Shown here one piece after another: positions 8,393-16,517 of a stretch of DNA of 64,000 nucleotides. This DNA comes from Shinella yambaruensis (lineage in GTDB: Bacteria; Pseudomonadota; Alphaproteobacteria; Rhizobiales; Rhizobiaceae). The notes below the pieces were generated by a model. It was not told the DNA's origin. It made no database searches and was given only the letters and a program-made list of their open reading frames with translations. A program made the position numbers and the translations under genes. The stretch is from the NCBI RefSeq assembly GCF_022899355.1, contig NZ_JALJCK010000007.1, positions 310,001-374,000 on the forward strand, read 5' to 3'. Each line of letters opens with the position of its first letter. Within the stretch, counting starts at the first letter, position 1.

Positions 8393-8977
8393 ATGACTCC
8401 CCAGATGCTGCAGACCCTTTTCGTGATGGAATTCGTGCGCTTCGGCATCGATCTTGCCGGCATGTCCGTCCTGATGTTCGGAATGTACTACCGGCGCTAC
8501 CGCGACAAGGAACTCGTCACGGCGGCAGCGCTCTTCAACATCTTCGTCTTCGCGGTTCTGACCGTGCTTTCCGTCGTCGATTTCGGCGTGGCGGCCGGCT
8601 TCGGGCTGTTTGCGATCCTGGCGCTTTTCACGCTGCGTTCCGAACCGCTCAGCAAGACCGAGATGACCTATTTCTTCGGCAGCGTCGCCATCGCGGTCAT
8701 TTCGTCCGTGCAGGGAACGACCATCCCGTTTGTGGCCGTCACGGTGCTGTTCGTGCTGGTCGGCGCCTATGTCGTCGATCATCCCAAGATGCTCCAGTCG
8801 GTCAGCGGCACGAAGATCTCGCTCGACAAGATCCACCATGCGCTGCTCGCGGATCCCGCGGCCATGCGGGCGGAATTGTCCCGGCGGCTCGGCGTCGACG
8901 TGCTGTCCTACCAGGTCCTTCAACTCGACTACATCACCGAAATGGCGAAGCTCAATGTCTATTATCGCAAACACTGA
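8393..8977 (+). CDS. DUF4956 family membrane protein
   Basis: A 194-residue protein. Its N-terminal half has three to four hydrophobic segments (FNIFVFAVLTVLSVVDFGVA, FFGSVAIAVISSV, FVAVTVLFVLVGAYVVD), and the C-terminal half is soluble, with ADPAAMRAELSRRLGVDVLSYQVLQLDYI, as in DUF4956 proteins. Function unknown; the family very often sits next to VTC-domain genes, as here. ATG 8393 follows GGGGAGG by five bases. The stop at 8975-8977 overlaps the VTC gene start by 23 bases, so the two are translationally coupled and probably act as a membrane/catalytic pair. Confidence 0.85.
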   Translation: MTPQMLQTLFVMEFVRFGIDLAGMSVLMFGMYYRRYRDKELVTAAALFNIFVFAVLTVLSVVDFGVAAGFGLFAILALFTLRSEPLSKTEMTYFFGSVAIAVISSVQGTTIPFVAVTVLFVLVGAYVVDHPKMLQSVSGTKISLDKIHHALLADPAAMRAELSRRLGVDVLSYQVLQLDYITEMAKLNVYYRKH

Positions 8978-9767
8978 CGACTGGCTGCAGCACGGCTTCC
9001 AGCCCATCAGCCTGGCTGCGCTGAACGGCAAGGCGGCGATGCTGGAGCGGCTGGACAACAAATATGTCGTCGATGCAACCGTGCTCAAGCACGCCGCCGG
9101 CGCCCTGGCCGAGGCTTTCGACATGCTGGAAATCGACGGCCTGCGGGCCTTCACCTACGAGACCTGCTATTTCGACGATGCCAGCCGCCGCAGCTATTTC
9201 GACCACCACCAGGGCCGGCGCCGGCGTGCAAAGGTCCGGCTCCGCCGCTACGCCGAGGCCGGCCTGTGCTTTCTCGAGGTCAAGCTGAAGGACAGGCGCG
9301 GCATCACCGTCAAGAAGCGGCTCAACCGGGATCCGGGAACCTTCGGCATGCTCGACAAGACGGCGCTTGCCTATATCGACGACGTGTACCGGGCTCAATA
9401 CGGGCAGCCCTTTCCCCACATGCTCACGCGCGTCATCGACATGCGCTACCGGCGCATGACGCTGGTCGCCAAGCAGGGTGGCGAGCGCATGACCATCGAT
9501 TGCGGCCTGCAGTTCTACACGCCGGATGCGCGGCACGCGGTCGATGAGAGCCTGTTCATCCTCGAGACGAAATCGGCCAACGGCAATGGCGTTGCCGATG
9601 GCATCCTCAGGGCGCTGCACCAGCACCCGACCAAACGGTGCTCGAAATACTGCGTCGGCACGGCCCTGCTCAATCCCGGCACCCGGCACAACAAGTTCCT
9701 GCCGGCGCTGCGCAAGCTTGGCAGCCTGCCCGGCCATGATGTCCTGCGCCGGTTACACAATGAATAG
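8955..9767 (+). CDS. VTC domain-containing polyphosphate polymerase
   Basis: A 270-residue cytoplasmic protein of the VTC family, the bacterial relatives of yeast Vtc4, which polymerises ATP gamma-phosphate into polyphosphate inside a tunnel fold. Visible basic tunnel motifs are ERLDNKYVV near residue 31, AKVRLRRYAEAG near 94, EVKLKDRRGITVKKR near 109, and DMRYRRMTL near 163, followed by LETKSANG near 205. The start ATG at 8955 lies inside the 3' end of the DUF4956 gene. Bacterial VTC proteins have seldom been tested, so polymerase activity is inferred from the family and not shown. Confidence 0.82.
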   Translation: MSIIANTDDWLQHGFQPISLAALNGKAAMLERLDNKYVVDATVLKHAAGALAEAFDMLEIDGLRAFTYETCYFDDASRRSYFDHHQGRRRRAKVRLRRYAEAGLCFLEVKLKDRRGITVKKRLNRDPGTFGMLDKTALAYIDDVYRAQYGQPFPHMLTRVIDMRYRRMTLVAKQGGERMTIDCGLQFYTPDARHAVDESLFILETKSANGNGVADGILRALHQHPTKRCSKYCVGTALLNPGTRHNKFLPALRKLGSLPGHDVLRRLHNE

Positions 9768-9780
9768 GAGTGAGTGAGAG

Positions 9781-10719
9781 ATGATGATCGAGAAAATGCT
9801 GAAAGTGCTGCTTTTGTGCGGCTCTGCCTTCGTGCCGGCGTCCGTCGCCTTCGCGCAGCCGGCGTCCTTTGCGCTGACCGTGCTCGACGGCAGGACGGCT
9901 GCCGCTACCGGGCCGGACGGCCGCAACATCAGCGAATTGTCCGGGCTTGCCTGGGATGCCGACGACAAGCTGCTCTATGCGGTTTCGGATGATGGCGTGC
10001 TGCATCATTTCCGGGTGGAGATCGAAGGCGGCAGGATCGCCGGCATGGAGCCGGTGTTCTCCGTCCGGCTGGCCACCGGCACGACGCCCGCCTTCGTCAA
10101 TGCCGAGGGGCTCGCCGTCGTCAATGGCGACAACGGCACGCCGTCCGACGGCGAGCTTCTCATCGCCTTCGAGGATGGTCCCGCCATCCACCGCTTCAAG
10201 CCGGACGGCACGGCAATCGCCGCCGTGCCGCTGCCGGATGCCCTGTCGGACGCAGCACGGTACAACGAGCCGAACAGCCGGCTGGAAGCCGTGGCCGCCA
10301 CGCAGGACCACGGCATCGTCACAGCCCCGGAGGAAGCCATGCAGGGCCAGCCGGGTGACGCCCATACGATCTACGGCCTTGATGGCGGGCGCTGGACGTT
10401 CGCGACCTTCCAGCCGAAGCGCAGCAACCTGAAGGCCATCGAGACGATGCCCGGCGGCCAGCTGCTGGTGCTCGAGCGCACCCGCGAGAGCAAGGGCGGG
10501 CCGACCGCCGGACGTCTGCGCATCGTCGATCCTGAAGGTTGCACGGGCGAGACCTGCACGGCAATCGATCTCGATGCAGGATCGAATACGCTGCTGAACG
10601 ACAATTTCGAGGGGCTTGCCCGGATCTCGGACACGCTCTACCTGGCCGTGACGGACAAGACGAAGAAGGAGACGCCTGCAACGCAGTTCGTCCTGTTTTC
10701 GCTCACCGGGCCGCAATGA
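9781..10719 (+). CDS. Secreted phytase-like / esterase-like protein
   Basis: A 312-residue protein with a clear signal peptide (KMLKVLLLCGSAFVPASVAFA, cleavage near residue 25). The body reads as a beta-propeller: ISELSGLAWDADDKLLYAVSDDG, NAEGLAVV, NSRLEAVAA, LKAIETMPGGQLLVLERTR, NDNFEGLARISDTLYLAV. These match the esterase-like activity of phytase domain. It starts 13 bases after the VTC stop, so the three genes form one operon. A periplasmic phosphoesterase linked to polyphosphate or phosphate release is a reasonable inference; the substrate is unknown. Confidence 0.8.
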   Translation: MMIEKMLKVLLLCGSAFVPASVAFAQPASFALTVLDGRTAAATGPDGRNISELSGLAWDADDKLLYAVSDDGVLHHFRVEIEGGRIAGMEPVFSVRLATGTTPAFVNAEGLAVVNGDNGTPSDGELLIAFEDGPAIHRFKPDGTAIAAVPLPDALSDAARYNEPNSRLEAVAATQDHGIVTAPEEAMQGQPGDAHTIYGLDGGRWTFATFQPKRSNLKAIETMPGGQLLVLERTRESKGGPTAGRLRIVDPEGCTGETCTAIDLDAGSNTLLNDNFEGLARISDTLYLAVTDKTKKETPATQFVLFSLTGPQ

Positions 10720-10748
10720 CGGCGTGACACGGGTCCGGTCCGCACTTC

Positions 10749-10780
10749 CTGTCGGCAGGCATATGGTTGCCTGCCGACAG
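10749..10780 (+). terminator. Perfect 12-bp hairpin after the VTC operon
   Basis: CTGTCGGCAGGC and GCCTGCCGACAG (10749-10760 and 10769-10780) flank an 8-base loop. It lies between the convergent stops of the phytase-like gene (10719) and the RES toxin (10800) and can serve both strands. No T-tract follows, so termination efficiency is uncertain. Confidence 0.6.
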
Positions 10781-10799
10781 CCGTTGATGGCGCTGCCTG

Positions 10800-11297
10800 C
10801 TATCGCGACAACCGGTTTTCTTCGTCGATCAGGACAAGGCGGCTGGGCGTGGCGTCGCCCCATGTCCACAGGACGAGATTCAGGTCATCGTCCATGGCAG
10901 CCGGCGCGAAGCTCGGCACGAGCAGTCCGTGATAGCCGGCGGCCGAAAGCCTGCGTGCAAATTCCTGCGTTCGGGAGGTGCCGGATGCCCGCATCTGGTC
11001 GCGCCAGGCCGGATCGGCGAGCGCCGTCGCATCCATGTCCTGCGCACGCAAAGCTTCCGGATCGCGGCAGTCGAAAACCCGCGCGATATCGGCGTCATAG
11101 GAAACGAGGGTGGTCGGCTGCAGGTTGCCGACCTGGTTCGCTTCCCGCAGCGCCGTGATGATCGACAGCGACGTGTAGAGCGCGGGCATGCCCTTCGGAT
11201 TGAACCGGCCGCCATAGAGCTCGGCGCCACGCCCGGACAGCGGCTCGCGGGCATAGACCGGGTTCAGCGCCCGGTACAGCTTTCCCTGATAGCGCAT
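10800..11297 (-). CDS. RES domain toxin
   Basis: A 165-residue protein of the RES family, whose characterised members (MbcT, ParT) act on NAD+ or transfer ADP-ribose and arrest growth. The conserved Arg is in YRALNP near residue 8, RFNPKGMPALYTSLS carries the conserved Gly/Tyr/Ser face, and the conserved Glu follows in ALREANQ. Size and motif order are normal, so the toxin looks intact. ATG 11297 lies 8 bases after the antitoxin stop, the usual antitoxin-first order. Confidence 0.88.
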   Translation of the reverse strand: MRYQGKLYRALNPVYAREPLSGRGAELYGGRFNPKGMPALYTSLSIITALREANQVGNLQPTTLVSYDADIARVFDCRDPEALRAQDMDATALADPAWRDQMRASGTSRTQEFARRLSAAGYHGLLVPSFAPAAMDDDLNLVLWTWGDATPSRLVLIDEENRLSR

Positions 11298-11305
11298 CTG
11301 CCGGA

Positions 11306-11656
11306 CTATGCGTGGATGCCGGCGTCAACAGCGTCGATATAGTCGAGCACGTCGTCCGCGCGCCCGCTTCTGACCAGCTGCATGGCGGTCTGGCCGGAAA
11401 AGCCGGGAAGCGGTTCCGAGCGATACCAGGCATAGGCCATCAGCGCCGAACCGAAGCGGGGCTCGACCTTGTTGACGATCTCGATCATCTCGCGCAAGCG
11501 CCGCTGCGTCTTGTCGGAACGAACACGGTCCTTGCGCTGGACGGCGTCCTTTCCGAGCCCGGCCGTCCGTGCGATCTCCTCGCTGGTCGTGCGCAGGGCA
11601 TCGGCGATCTTGCGCGGCACGAAGAGCCCGCCGTCGGCATATTGGGCAAGACCCAT
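11306..11656 (-). CDS. Xre/MbcA/ParS-type antitoxin
   Basis: A 116-residue partner of the RES toxin. The N-terminal half is a Xre-like DNA-binding domain (IADALRTTSEEIARTAGLGKDAV). The C-terminal half is the toxin-binding MbcA/ParS domain, with MIEIVNKVEPRFGSALMAYAWYRSEPLPGF and the terminal GRADDVLDYIDAVDAG that typically blocks the toxin active site. ATG 11656 is preceded by AAGGATATCGCC. Autorepression through the dyad at 11688-11705 is likely. The pair would stabilise the replicon or serve as a stress module. Confidence 0.87.
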   Translation of the reverse strand: MGLAQYADGGLFVPRKIADALRTTSEEIARTAGLGKDAVQRKDRVRSDKTQRRLREMIEIVNKVEPRFGSALMAYAWYRSEPLPGFSGQTAMQLVRSGRADDVLDYIDAVDAGIHA

Positions 11657-11687
11657 GGCGATATCCTTCCGATTTTGCCATTCATTA

Positions 11688-11705
11688 TGACGCAATATAG
11701 CGTCA
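11688..11705. promoter_or_regulatory. Operator-like dyad of the toxin-antitoxin promoter
   Basis: TGACGC-AATATA-GCGTCA is a perfect 6-bp inverted repeat with a 6-base AT-rich centre. It begins 32 bases upstream of the antitoxin ATG (11656). Position and symmetry fit autoregulation by the Xre-type antitoxin. Confidence 0.6.
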
Positions 11706-11780
11706 GATATCGCGGGTTTCAACGGTGCGGTTGCTGAAAGGAACGGGAAACGCTTCGGCGTCCCGAGTTGACGATGCCGC

Positions 11781-12689
11781 TCATGGCTGCTCCTGTTGCA
11801 GGCGGGAGAGGGTTTTGGCCCATTGCCGGGTGATCGACAGTCCGACGGACTGGACGGGCAGGCAGGGCGCGCGGTCGTGGATCGCGATGCCGGCATTCTC
11901 GCCGAAGATGCGCTTGCCATAGGTGACGAGATGTTCGAGCGACTGCATGACGAAGGTCGCCGCGGGCAGTGCGGCCGCGTAGAGCGCTTCTGCCTCGGCA
12001 TGGCGGCTGGCCCGCCACAGGTCGAGGATACGCACCGCGACCGGGGCGATGTCGGGTGCCAGCACGAAGCCCCGGCAGCCGATGCGCAGGGCATCGGTCA
12101 TTTCCAGCCCGCCCCGCCCGCCGACAACCGCAAGGCTGTCGCCCGCCACGTCGATGATGCGGGCAAGGCCGAGCGCCGCGTCCTCGGCCTTCACGGCGGC
12201 AAGATTGGGGGCTCGCTGCTTCAGGCGGACGAGATCTTCACCGGAAAGGGCGCGGCCGAGATATTGCGGCGCGTTCTGCACGGCGACGGGCAGCGCGGTC
12301 GATGTTGCCACCCGCGCGAAAAAGTCGAGATAGACATCCGCGCCATAACTGCCGGCCATCGGGGGCTGGAGGATGAGCCAGTCCGCTCCGGCCGCCGCCG
12401 CGCAGGTCGCGAGCTCCACCTGCTCGCCCACCGAATTGCCGGCTACGGTCACCGAGAATGGCAGGCGGCCGCCATTGGCGCGTGCCGTCGTTTCGATGAG
12501 CGCGCAACGCTCGGTGAAGGTGAGCTTCAGCACCTCGGTCGCCAGCCCCAGCACGGTGATGCCGTGGCAGCCCGTTTCGACGCAGTAATCGACCTGCGCT
12601 TTCATCGCGTCGTGATCGAGCGCTTCCTGAGCATCGAACAGGGCGAAGAGCACGGCGTAGACGCCGTCGTGAATGCCGGTTTCTGTCAT
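11781..12689 (-). CDS. Dihydrodipicolinate synthase/N-acetylneuraminate lyase family aldolase
   Basis: A 302-residue (beta/alpha)8 aldolase. The Schiff-base Lys is in AAVKAEDAALG near residue 160. The usual YNxP motif reads VQNAPQY, so the catalytic Tyr is replaced by Gln, which argues against true dihydrodipicolinate synthase and for a dehydratase or aldolase of sugar-acid catabolism. ATG 12689 is chosen from the four-base overlap with the GMC gene stop. As last gene of the minus-strand ABC operon it probably cleaves or dehydrates the 2-keto-3-deoxy acid made upstream. Confidence 0.82.
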   Translation of the reverse strand: MTETGIHDGVYAVLFALFDAQEALDHDAMKAQVDYCVETGCHGITVLGLATEVLKLTFTERCALIETTARANGGRLPFSVTVAGNSVGEQVELATCAAAAGADWLILQPPMAGSYGADVYLDFFARVATSTALPVAVQNAPQYLGRALSGEDLVRLKQRAPNLAAVKAEDAALGLARIIDVAGDSLAVVGGRGGLEMTDALRIGCRGFVLAPDIAPVAVRILDLWRASRHAEAEALYAAALPAATFVMQSLEHLVTYGKRIFGENAGIAIHDRAPCLPVQSVGLSITRQWAKTLSRLQQEQP

Positions 12690-14305
12690 GCTGCACCCAT
12701 CATGATGTCCACGCCGCGATCTGCGACCGCCATGGCGGGCGCGTTGGTGTTTCCGCTGACGATGCGGGGCATCATGGAAACGTCGAAGACGCGCAGGCCC
12801 TCGATGCCCTTGACGCGCAAGTCGGGCGTCAGCACCGCCAGCGGGTCGTCCTCGGCGCCCATGCGGGCGGTGCCGCAGGGGTGGTAGTTGGTCTTGACCG
12901 TGCGCTTGCAATGGGCAAGCAGCTCGGCATCGGAGCGGAAGCCCTCGCCGGGGAAGATCTCGCCCTTGACCACCTTGGCCATCGGCCCGGTCTGCAGCAC
13001 CGCGCGCGCAAAGCGCAGACCGGCGATCTCGTGCCGGATGTCGTCCTCATGGCCGAGATAGTTGGAATTGATCATCGGCAGATCGGCGGGATCGGCCGAG
13101 CGCAGGCGCACCGTGCCGCGCGCCTTCGGCTGCAACAGGCAGGAATTGAGCGTGACGCCGTCCGTCGGCGCGACGCCCATGACATCGCGGTCGAGATAGA
13201 CGGTCGGAACGCAGTAGAACTGGATCATCGGTTCGCCTGCGGGGTCGAGCGGGTTGATGAAGGCGCAGGCCTCGCAGCCGTTCGTCGAGACAGGGCCGGA
13301 GCCGAACAGCATGTATTGCAGGCCGTTGCGAAGCATGCGCAGCCCGCGGTCCTCGCCGTAATAGCCGAGCTTCTCGTGGGTGGCGGCGACCAGCGGAACC
13401 TCGTGGTGGTCCATCAGGTTCTCGCCGACGCCGGCAAGGTCCGTCTCGACCGCAATGCCGTGGCGGCGCAGCTCATGCGCGGGACCGATGCCCGAGAGCA
13501 TCAGGATTTTCGGCGTGCCGAAGGCGCCGGCGGTGAGGATGACCTCGTTTGCCGCATGGAGCGTCCTGATCCGGCTGCCTTCGGCGATCTCGACGCCTGC
13601 AGCCTTGCCGCCCTCGATGAGGAGGCGTAGGACGCGCACGCCGGTCAGGATTGTGAGCTTCGGATCGGCGGCCAGGGGCTCGACGAAGGCCTCGACCGCG
13701 CCGCAGCGGCGGGCGCCGCCGATCGTCGTCTGCATGTAGCCGACGCCGTCCTGCGTGCCGTCGTTGAAATCGTTGCGCAGCGGCAGGCCCATCTCCTGCA
13801 GCGTCTTGACGAAGACGTTCGAGATTTCGGCGATGTGGCGCGGATTGGAAACCTTCAGCGGCCCGTCCGTGCCATGGGCAGGGCCGGCGAGCGACTGGTT
13901 GCCCTCCTGCCGGCGGTAGTGGGGCAGGATGTCGTCCCAGCCCCAGTCCCAGCCGATGTCGTTGGGGCCGGCCTTCGTCATGCGGTTCCACGCGTCGTAG
14001 TCCGAGCGGCGGCCGCGCATGTATACCATGGCGTTGACGGTCGAGCCGCCGCCGAGCACGCGGCCCTGCGGCAGGTCGTGCGACCGGCCGTCGAGCTGCG
14101 GCTGCGGCTCCGTCTTGTGGAAGGTCAGGTATCTGCTGCCCTTCAGCATCTTCACGAAGCCGGCGGGCATGCGCAGCAGCGGGTGGCGGTTCGACGGACC
14201 CTCCTCGATGAGCGCGACGCGGGCGCCGTGCTCGCTCACCAGCTTTGCCGCGGTCACGCAGCCGGAGGAGCCGCCGCCGACGATGATATAGTCGAAGCCC
14301 GTCAT
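12686..14305 (-). CDS. GMC family FAD-dependent oxidoreductase
   Basis: A 539-residue GMC flavoprotein with DYIIVGGGSSGCVTAAKLVSE at residues 4-24, RVLGGGSTVNAMVYMRG near 85, and the C-terminal HPCGTARMG and GNTNAPAMAVADR. It lacks a signal peptide. ATG 14305 sits two bases from the upstream dehydratase stop, and the gene overlaps the aldolase start, so it is tightly embedded in the operon. It would oxidise a hydroxyl of the imported sugar or polyol. It is distinct in sequence from the GMC enzyme at 113-1759. Substrate unknown. Confidence 0.88.
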   Translation of the reverse strand: MTGFDYIIVGGGSSGCVTAAKLVSEHGARVALIEEGPSNRHPLLRMPAGFVKMLKGSRYLTFHKTEPQPQLDGRSHDLPQGRVLGGGSTVNAMVYMRGRRSDYDAWNRMTKAGPNDIGWDWGWDDILPHYRRQEGNQSLAGPAHGTDGPLKVSNPRHIAEISNVFVKTLQEMGLPLRNDFNDGTQDGVGYMQTTIGGARRCGAVEAFVEPLAADPKLTILTGVRVLRLLIEGGKAAGVEIAEGSRIRTLHAANEVILTAGAFGTPKILMLSGIGPAHELRRHGIAVETDLAGVGENLMDHHEVPLVAATHEKLGYYGEDRGLRMLRNGLQYMLFGSGPVSTNGCEACAFINPLDPAGEPMIQFYCVPTVYLDRDVMGVAPTDGVTLNSCLLQPKARGTVRLRSADPADLPMINSNYLGHEDDIRHEIAGLRFARAVLQTGPMAKVVKGEIFPGEGFRSDAELLAHCKRTVKTNYHPCGTARMGAEDDPLAVLTPDLRVKGIEGLRVFDVSMMPRIVSGNTNAPAMAVADRGVDIMMGAA

Positions 14306-14306
14306 C

Positions 14307-15455
14307 TCACCATTCCGCAATCGAGCCGTCCGCATGGCGCCAGACCGGCGCCCGCCAGGCGTGGCCCTCGACGGCGCGGGCGCGCACCACGTCCTCGTCC
14401 ACCTCGATGCCGAGGCCGGGACCCATGGGGATCGGCAGGAAGCCGGCCTCGACCTTGAAGCGGCTTTCCGGCTTCAGGTAGTCGTTGAGATCGCCGCCCT
14501 TGTTGTAGTGGATGCCGAGGGACTGTTCCTGGATGACGGCATTGTAGCAGATCGCATCCACCTGGAGGCTGGCGGCGAGCGCGATCGGCCCGAGCGGGCA
14601 ATGCGGCGCCATGGCGATATCGTAGCTTTCCGCCATGTGGCCGATGCGCACCATCTCGGAAATGCCGCCGACATGGGCCGTATCCGGATTGATGACGCCG
14701 GCTGCGCGCTTTTCGAACACGGCGCGGAAATCGTAGCGGCTGTGCAGCCGCTCGCCGATGGCGAGCGGAATGGACGTGGTGCGGGCAAGATCGGCCATGT
14801 GGTCGACCTGGGCCGAGACGACGGCATCCTCGATGAACATGGGCCTGAGCGGCTCGATCTCCTTCAGCAGGATCTTCGCCATCGGCGCATGCAGGCGGCC
14901 GTGGAAATCGAAGGCGAGATCCATGCGGGTGCCGACCGCATCGCGCAGCTCGCCGAGCTTCGCGACGATCCGGTCGATCTTGGCGTAGCTGTCGAGGAAC
15001 TGCACCTCCTCGGTGGCATTCAGCTTGCAGGCGTCGTAGCCGGCCTCGATGAGGGCGTTTGCGTCGGCGACGAGGTTGCCGGGTCGGTCGCCGCCGATCC
15101 AGCGATAGGTGCGGACCTTGTCGCGCACCTTGCCGCCCATCAGCGCATGCACCGGCTGGCCGAAGGCCTTGCCCTTGATGTCCCAAAGCGCCATGTCGAC
15201 GCCCGACATGGCGCTCATCAGCACGGGGCCGCCGCGATAGCAGCCGTTGCGGTAGATCATCTGCCAGGTATCCTCGATCAGCAGCGGATCGCGGCCGATG
15301 AGCAGGGTTTCCAGCTCGCGGATCTTCGCCGCCAACGTTTCGGCATGGCCCTCGAGCACCGGCTCGCCCCAGCCGGAAATGCCCTCGTCCGTCGAGACCT
15401 TGAGGAACAGCCAGCGCGGGGCGACGACGAAGGTTTCGAGTTTCGTGATTTTCAT
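14307..15455 (-). CDS. Enolase-superfamily sugar-acid dehydratase, D-galactonate dehydratase-like
   Basis: A 382-residue mandelate-racemase-type enzyme that strongly resembles E. coli DgoD from memory along its whole length (start MKITKLETF, end of type WRHxDxSxAEW). Metal ligands are visible in LAFDFHG, MFIEDAV and AIGERLHSR; the catalytic His pair is in FDFHGR and APHCPLGPIALAA. It would dehydrate an aldonate to a 2-keto-3-deoxyaldonate. One position departs from DgoD: FIEEPV is FIEDAV. The gene overlaps the ATPase stop by four bases (ATGA). D-galactonate is the first guess; other aldonates are possible. Confidence 0.82.
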   Translation of the reverse strand: MKITKLETFVVAPRWLFLKVSTDEGISGWGEPVLEGHAETLAAKIRELETLLIGRDPLLIEDTWQMIYRNGCYRGGPVLMSAMSGVDMALWDIKGKAFGQPVHALMGGKVRDKVRTYRWIGGDRPGNLVADANALIEAGYDACKLNATEEVQFLDSYAKIDRIVAKLGELRDAVGTRMDLAFDFHGRLHAPMAKILLKEIEPLRPMFIEDAVVSAQVDHMADLARTTSIPLAIGERLHSRYDFRAVFEKRAAGVINPDTAHVGGISEMVRIGHMAESYDIAMAPHCPLGPIALAASLQVDAICYNAVIQEQSLGIHYNKGGDLNDYLKPESRFKVEAGFLPIPMGPGLGIEVDEDVVRARAVEGHAWRAPVWRHADGSIAEW

Positions 15456-16516
15456 TGGGAAGTCCTCAGCCGGGCGCCGGATGCGCTGTCGAAGTAACGG
15501 ATGCCATTGGGGGAAAGCCGGAGGTTGACGGTGGCGCCGATCTTCGGCCGGAAATGCTTGTCGGCCTTGAGCACCAGCCGGCCCTTGCCATGGTCGGCGA
15601 CGACGAGCGTCGCATCGCCCGTCGGCTCGACCGAGTAGACCGTGACCGCCAGGTCTCCCGCCTCGCCCTCGGCGACGACCGTGATGTCCTCGGCGCGGAT
15701 GCCGAGCTGGGCCTCCTTCGCGTCGGTTATGCCTGCTGCCGCGATGCGGGCATTGCCGGAGCGGAAGGCGCCGTCCTGGATGTCGCCGGGAATGAAGTTC
15801 ATCGGCGGGGAGCCGAGGAAACCCGCGACGAACAGGTTGTCGGGGTCGTCGTAGATCTGGTCCGGCGTGCCGATCTGGCGGATTTCGCCTGCCTCCATGA
15901 TGATCACGCGGTCGGCGAGCGTCATCGCCTCGATCTGGTCGTGGGTGACGTAGATGGTCGTGATGCCGGTCTCGCGCTGGATGTGCTTGATCTCCGCCCG
16001 CATGGCGCCGCGCAGCTTGGCGTCTAGGTTCGACAGCGGCTCGTCCATCAGGAAGACATCCGGAGAGCGGACGAGTGCACGGGCCAGCGCCACGCGCTGG
16101 CGCTGGCCGCCCGAGAGGTTCTTCGGCAGCCGGTCGGCATAGGGCGCAAGGCCCACCTTCTCCAGCGCGGCGAGCGCCGTCTTCTCCCGATCGGCCCTCG
16201 CCATGCCGCGGGCGCGCAGCGGATAGGCGACGTTGTCCAGCACCTTCATGTGCGGATAGAGCGCGTAGTTCTGGAACACCATCGCCATGTTGCGCTCGCG
16301 CGGCAGGCGGTTGGTGATGTCGGCGCCGTCCTTCAGCACCGCGCCGCTGGAGGCCGTCTCCAGCCCGGCGATGATGCGCATGGTCGTCGTCTTGCCGCAG
16401 CCGGAGGGGCCGAGCAGGACCAGGAACTCGCCGTGGGGGATGTGGAGGTCGATGGGCTTCAGCGCGGTCAGCGTGCCCCAGCTCTTGGTGACGGATTGAA
16501 GCGTAATTTCGGTCAT
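15452..16516 (-). CDS. Carbohydrate ABC transporter ATP-binding protein (UgpC/MsmK type)
   Basis: A 354-residue ATPase with Walker [11 protein letters not shown] near residue 36, Q-loop VFQNYALYPHM, signature LSGGQRQRVA near 135, Walker [13 protein letters not shown], and H-loop YVTHD. The C-terminal third is the TOBE/MalK-like regulatory domain (GIRAEDITVV near 270). It energises the two permeases encoded just upstream on the same strand. Spacing is tight on both sides (overlap with the dehydratase; one base from the permease stop at 16518). Confidence 0.93.
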   Translation of the reverse strand: MTEITLQSVTKSWGTLTALKPIDLHIPHGEFLVLLGPSGCGKTTTMRIIAGLETASSGAVLKDGADITNRLPRERNMAMVFQNYALYPHMKVLDNVAYPLRARGMARADREKTALAALEKVGLAPYADRLPKNLSGGQRQRVALARALVRSPDVFLMDEPLSNLDAKLRGAMRAEIKHIQRETGITTIYVTHDQIEAMTLADRVIIMEAGEIRQIGTPDQIYDDPDNLFVAGFLGSPPMNFIPGDIQDGAFRSGNARIAAAGITDAKEAQLGIRAEDITVVAEGEAGDLAVTVYSVEPTGDATLVVADHGKGRLVLKADKHFRPKIGATVNLRLSPNGIRYFDSASGARLRTSQ

Positions 16517-16517
16517 G

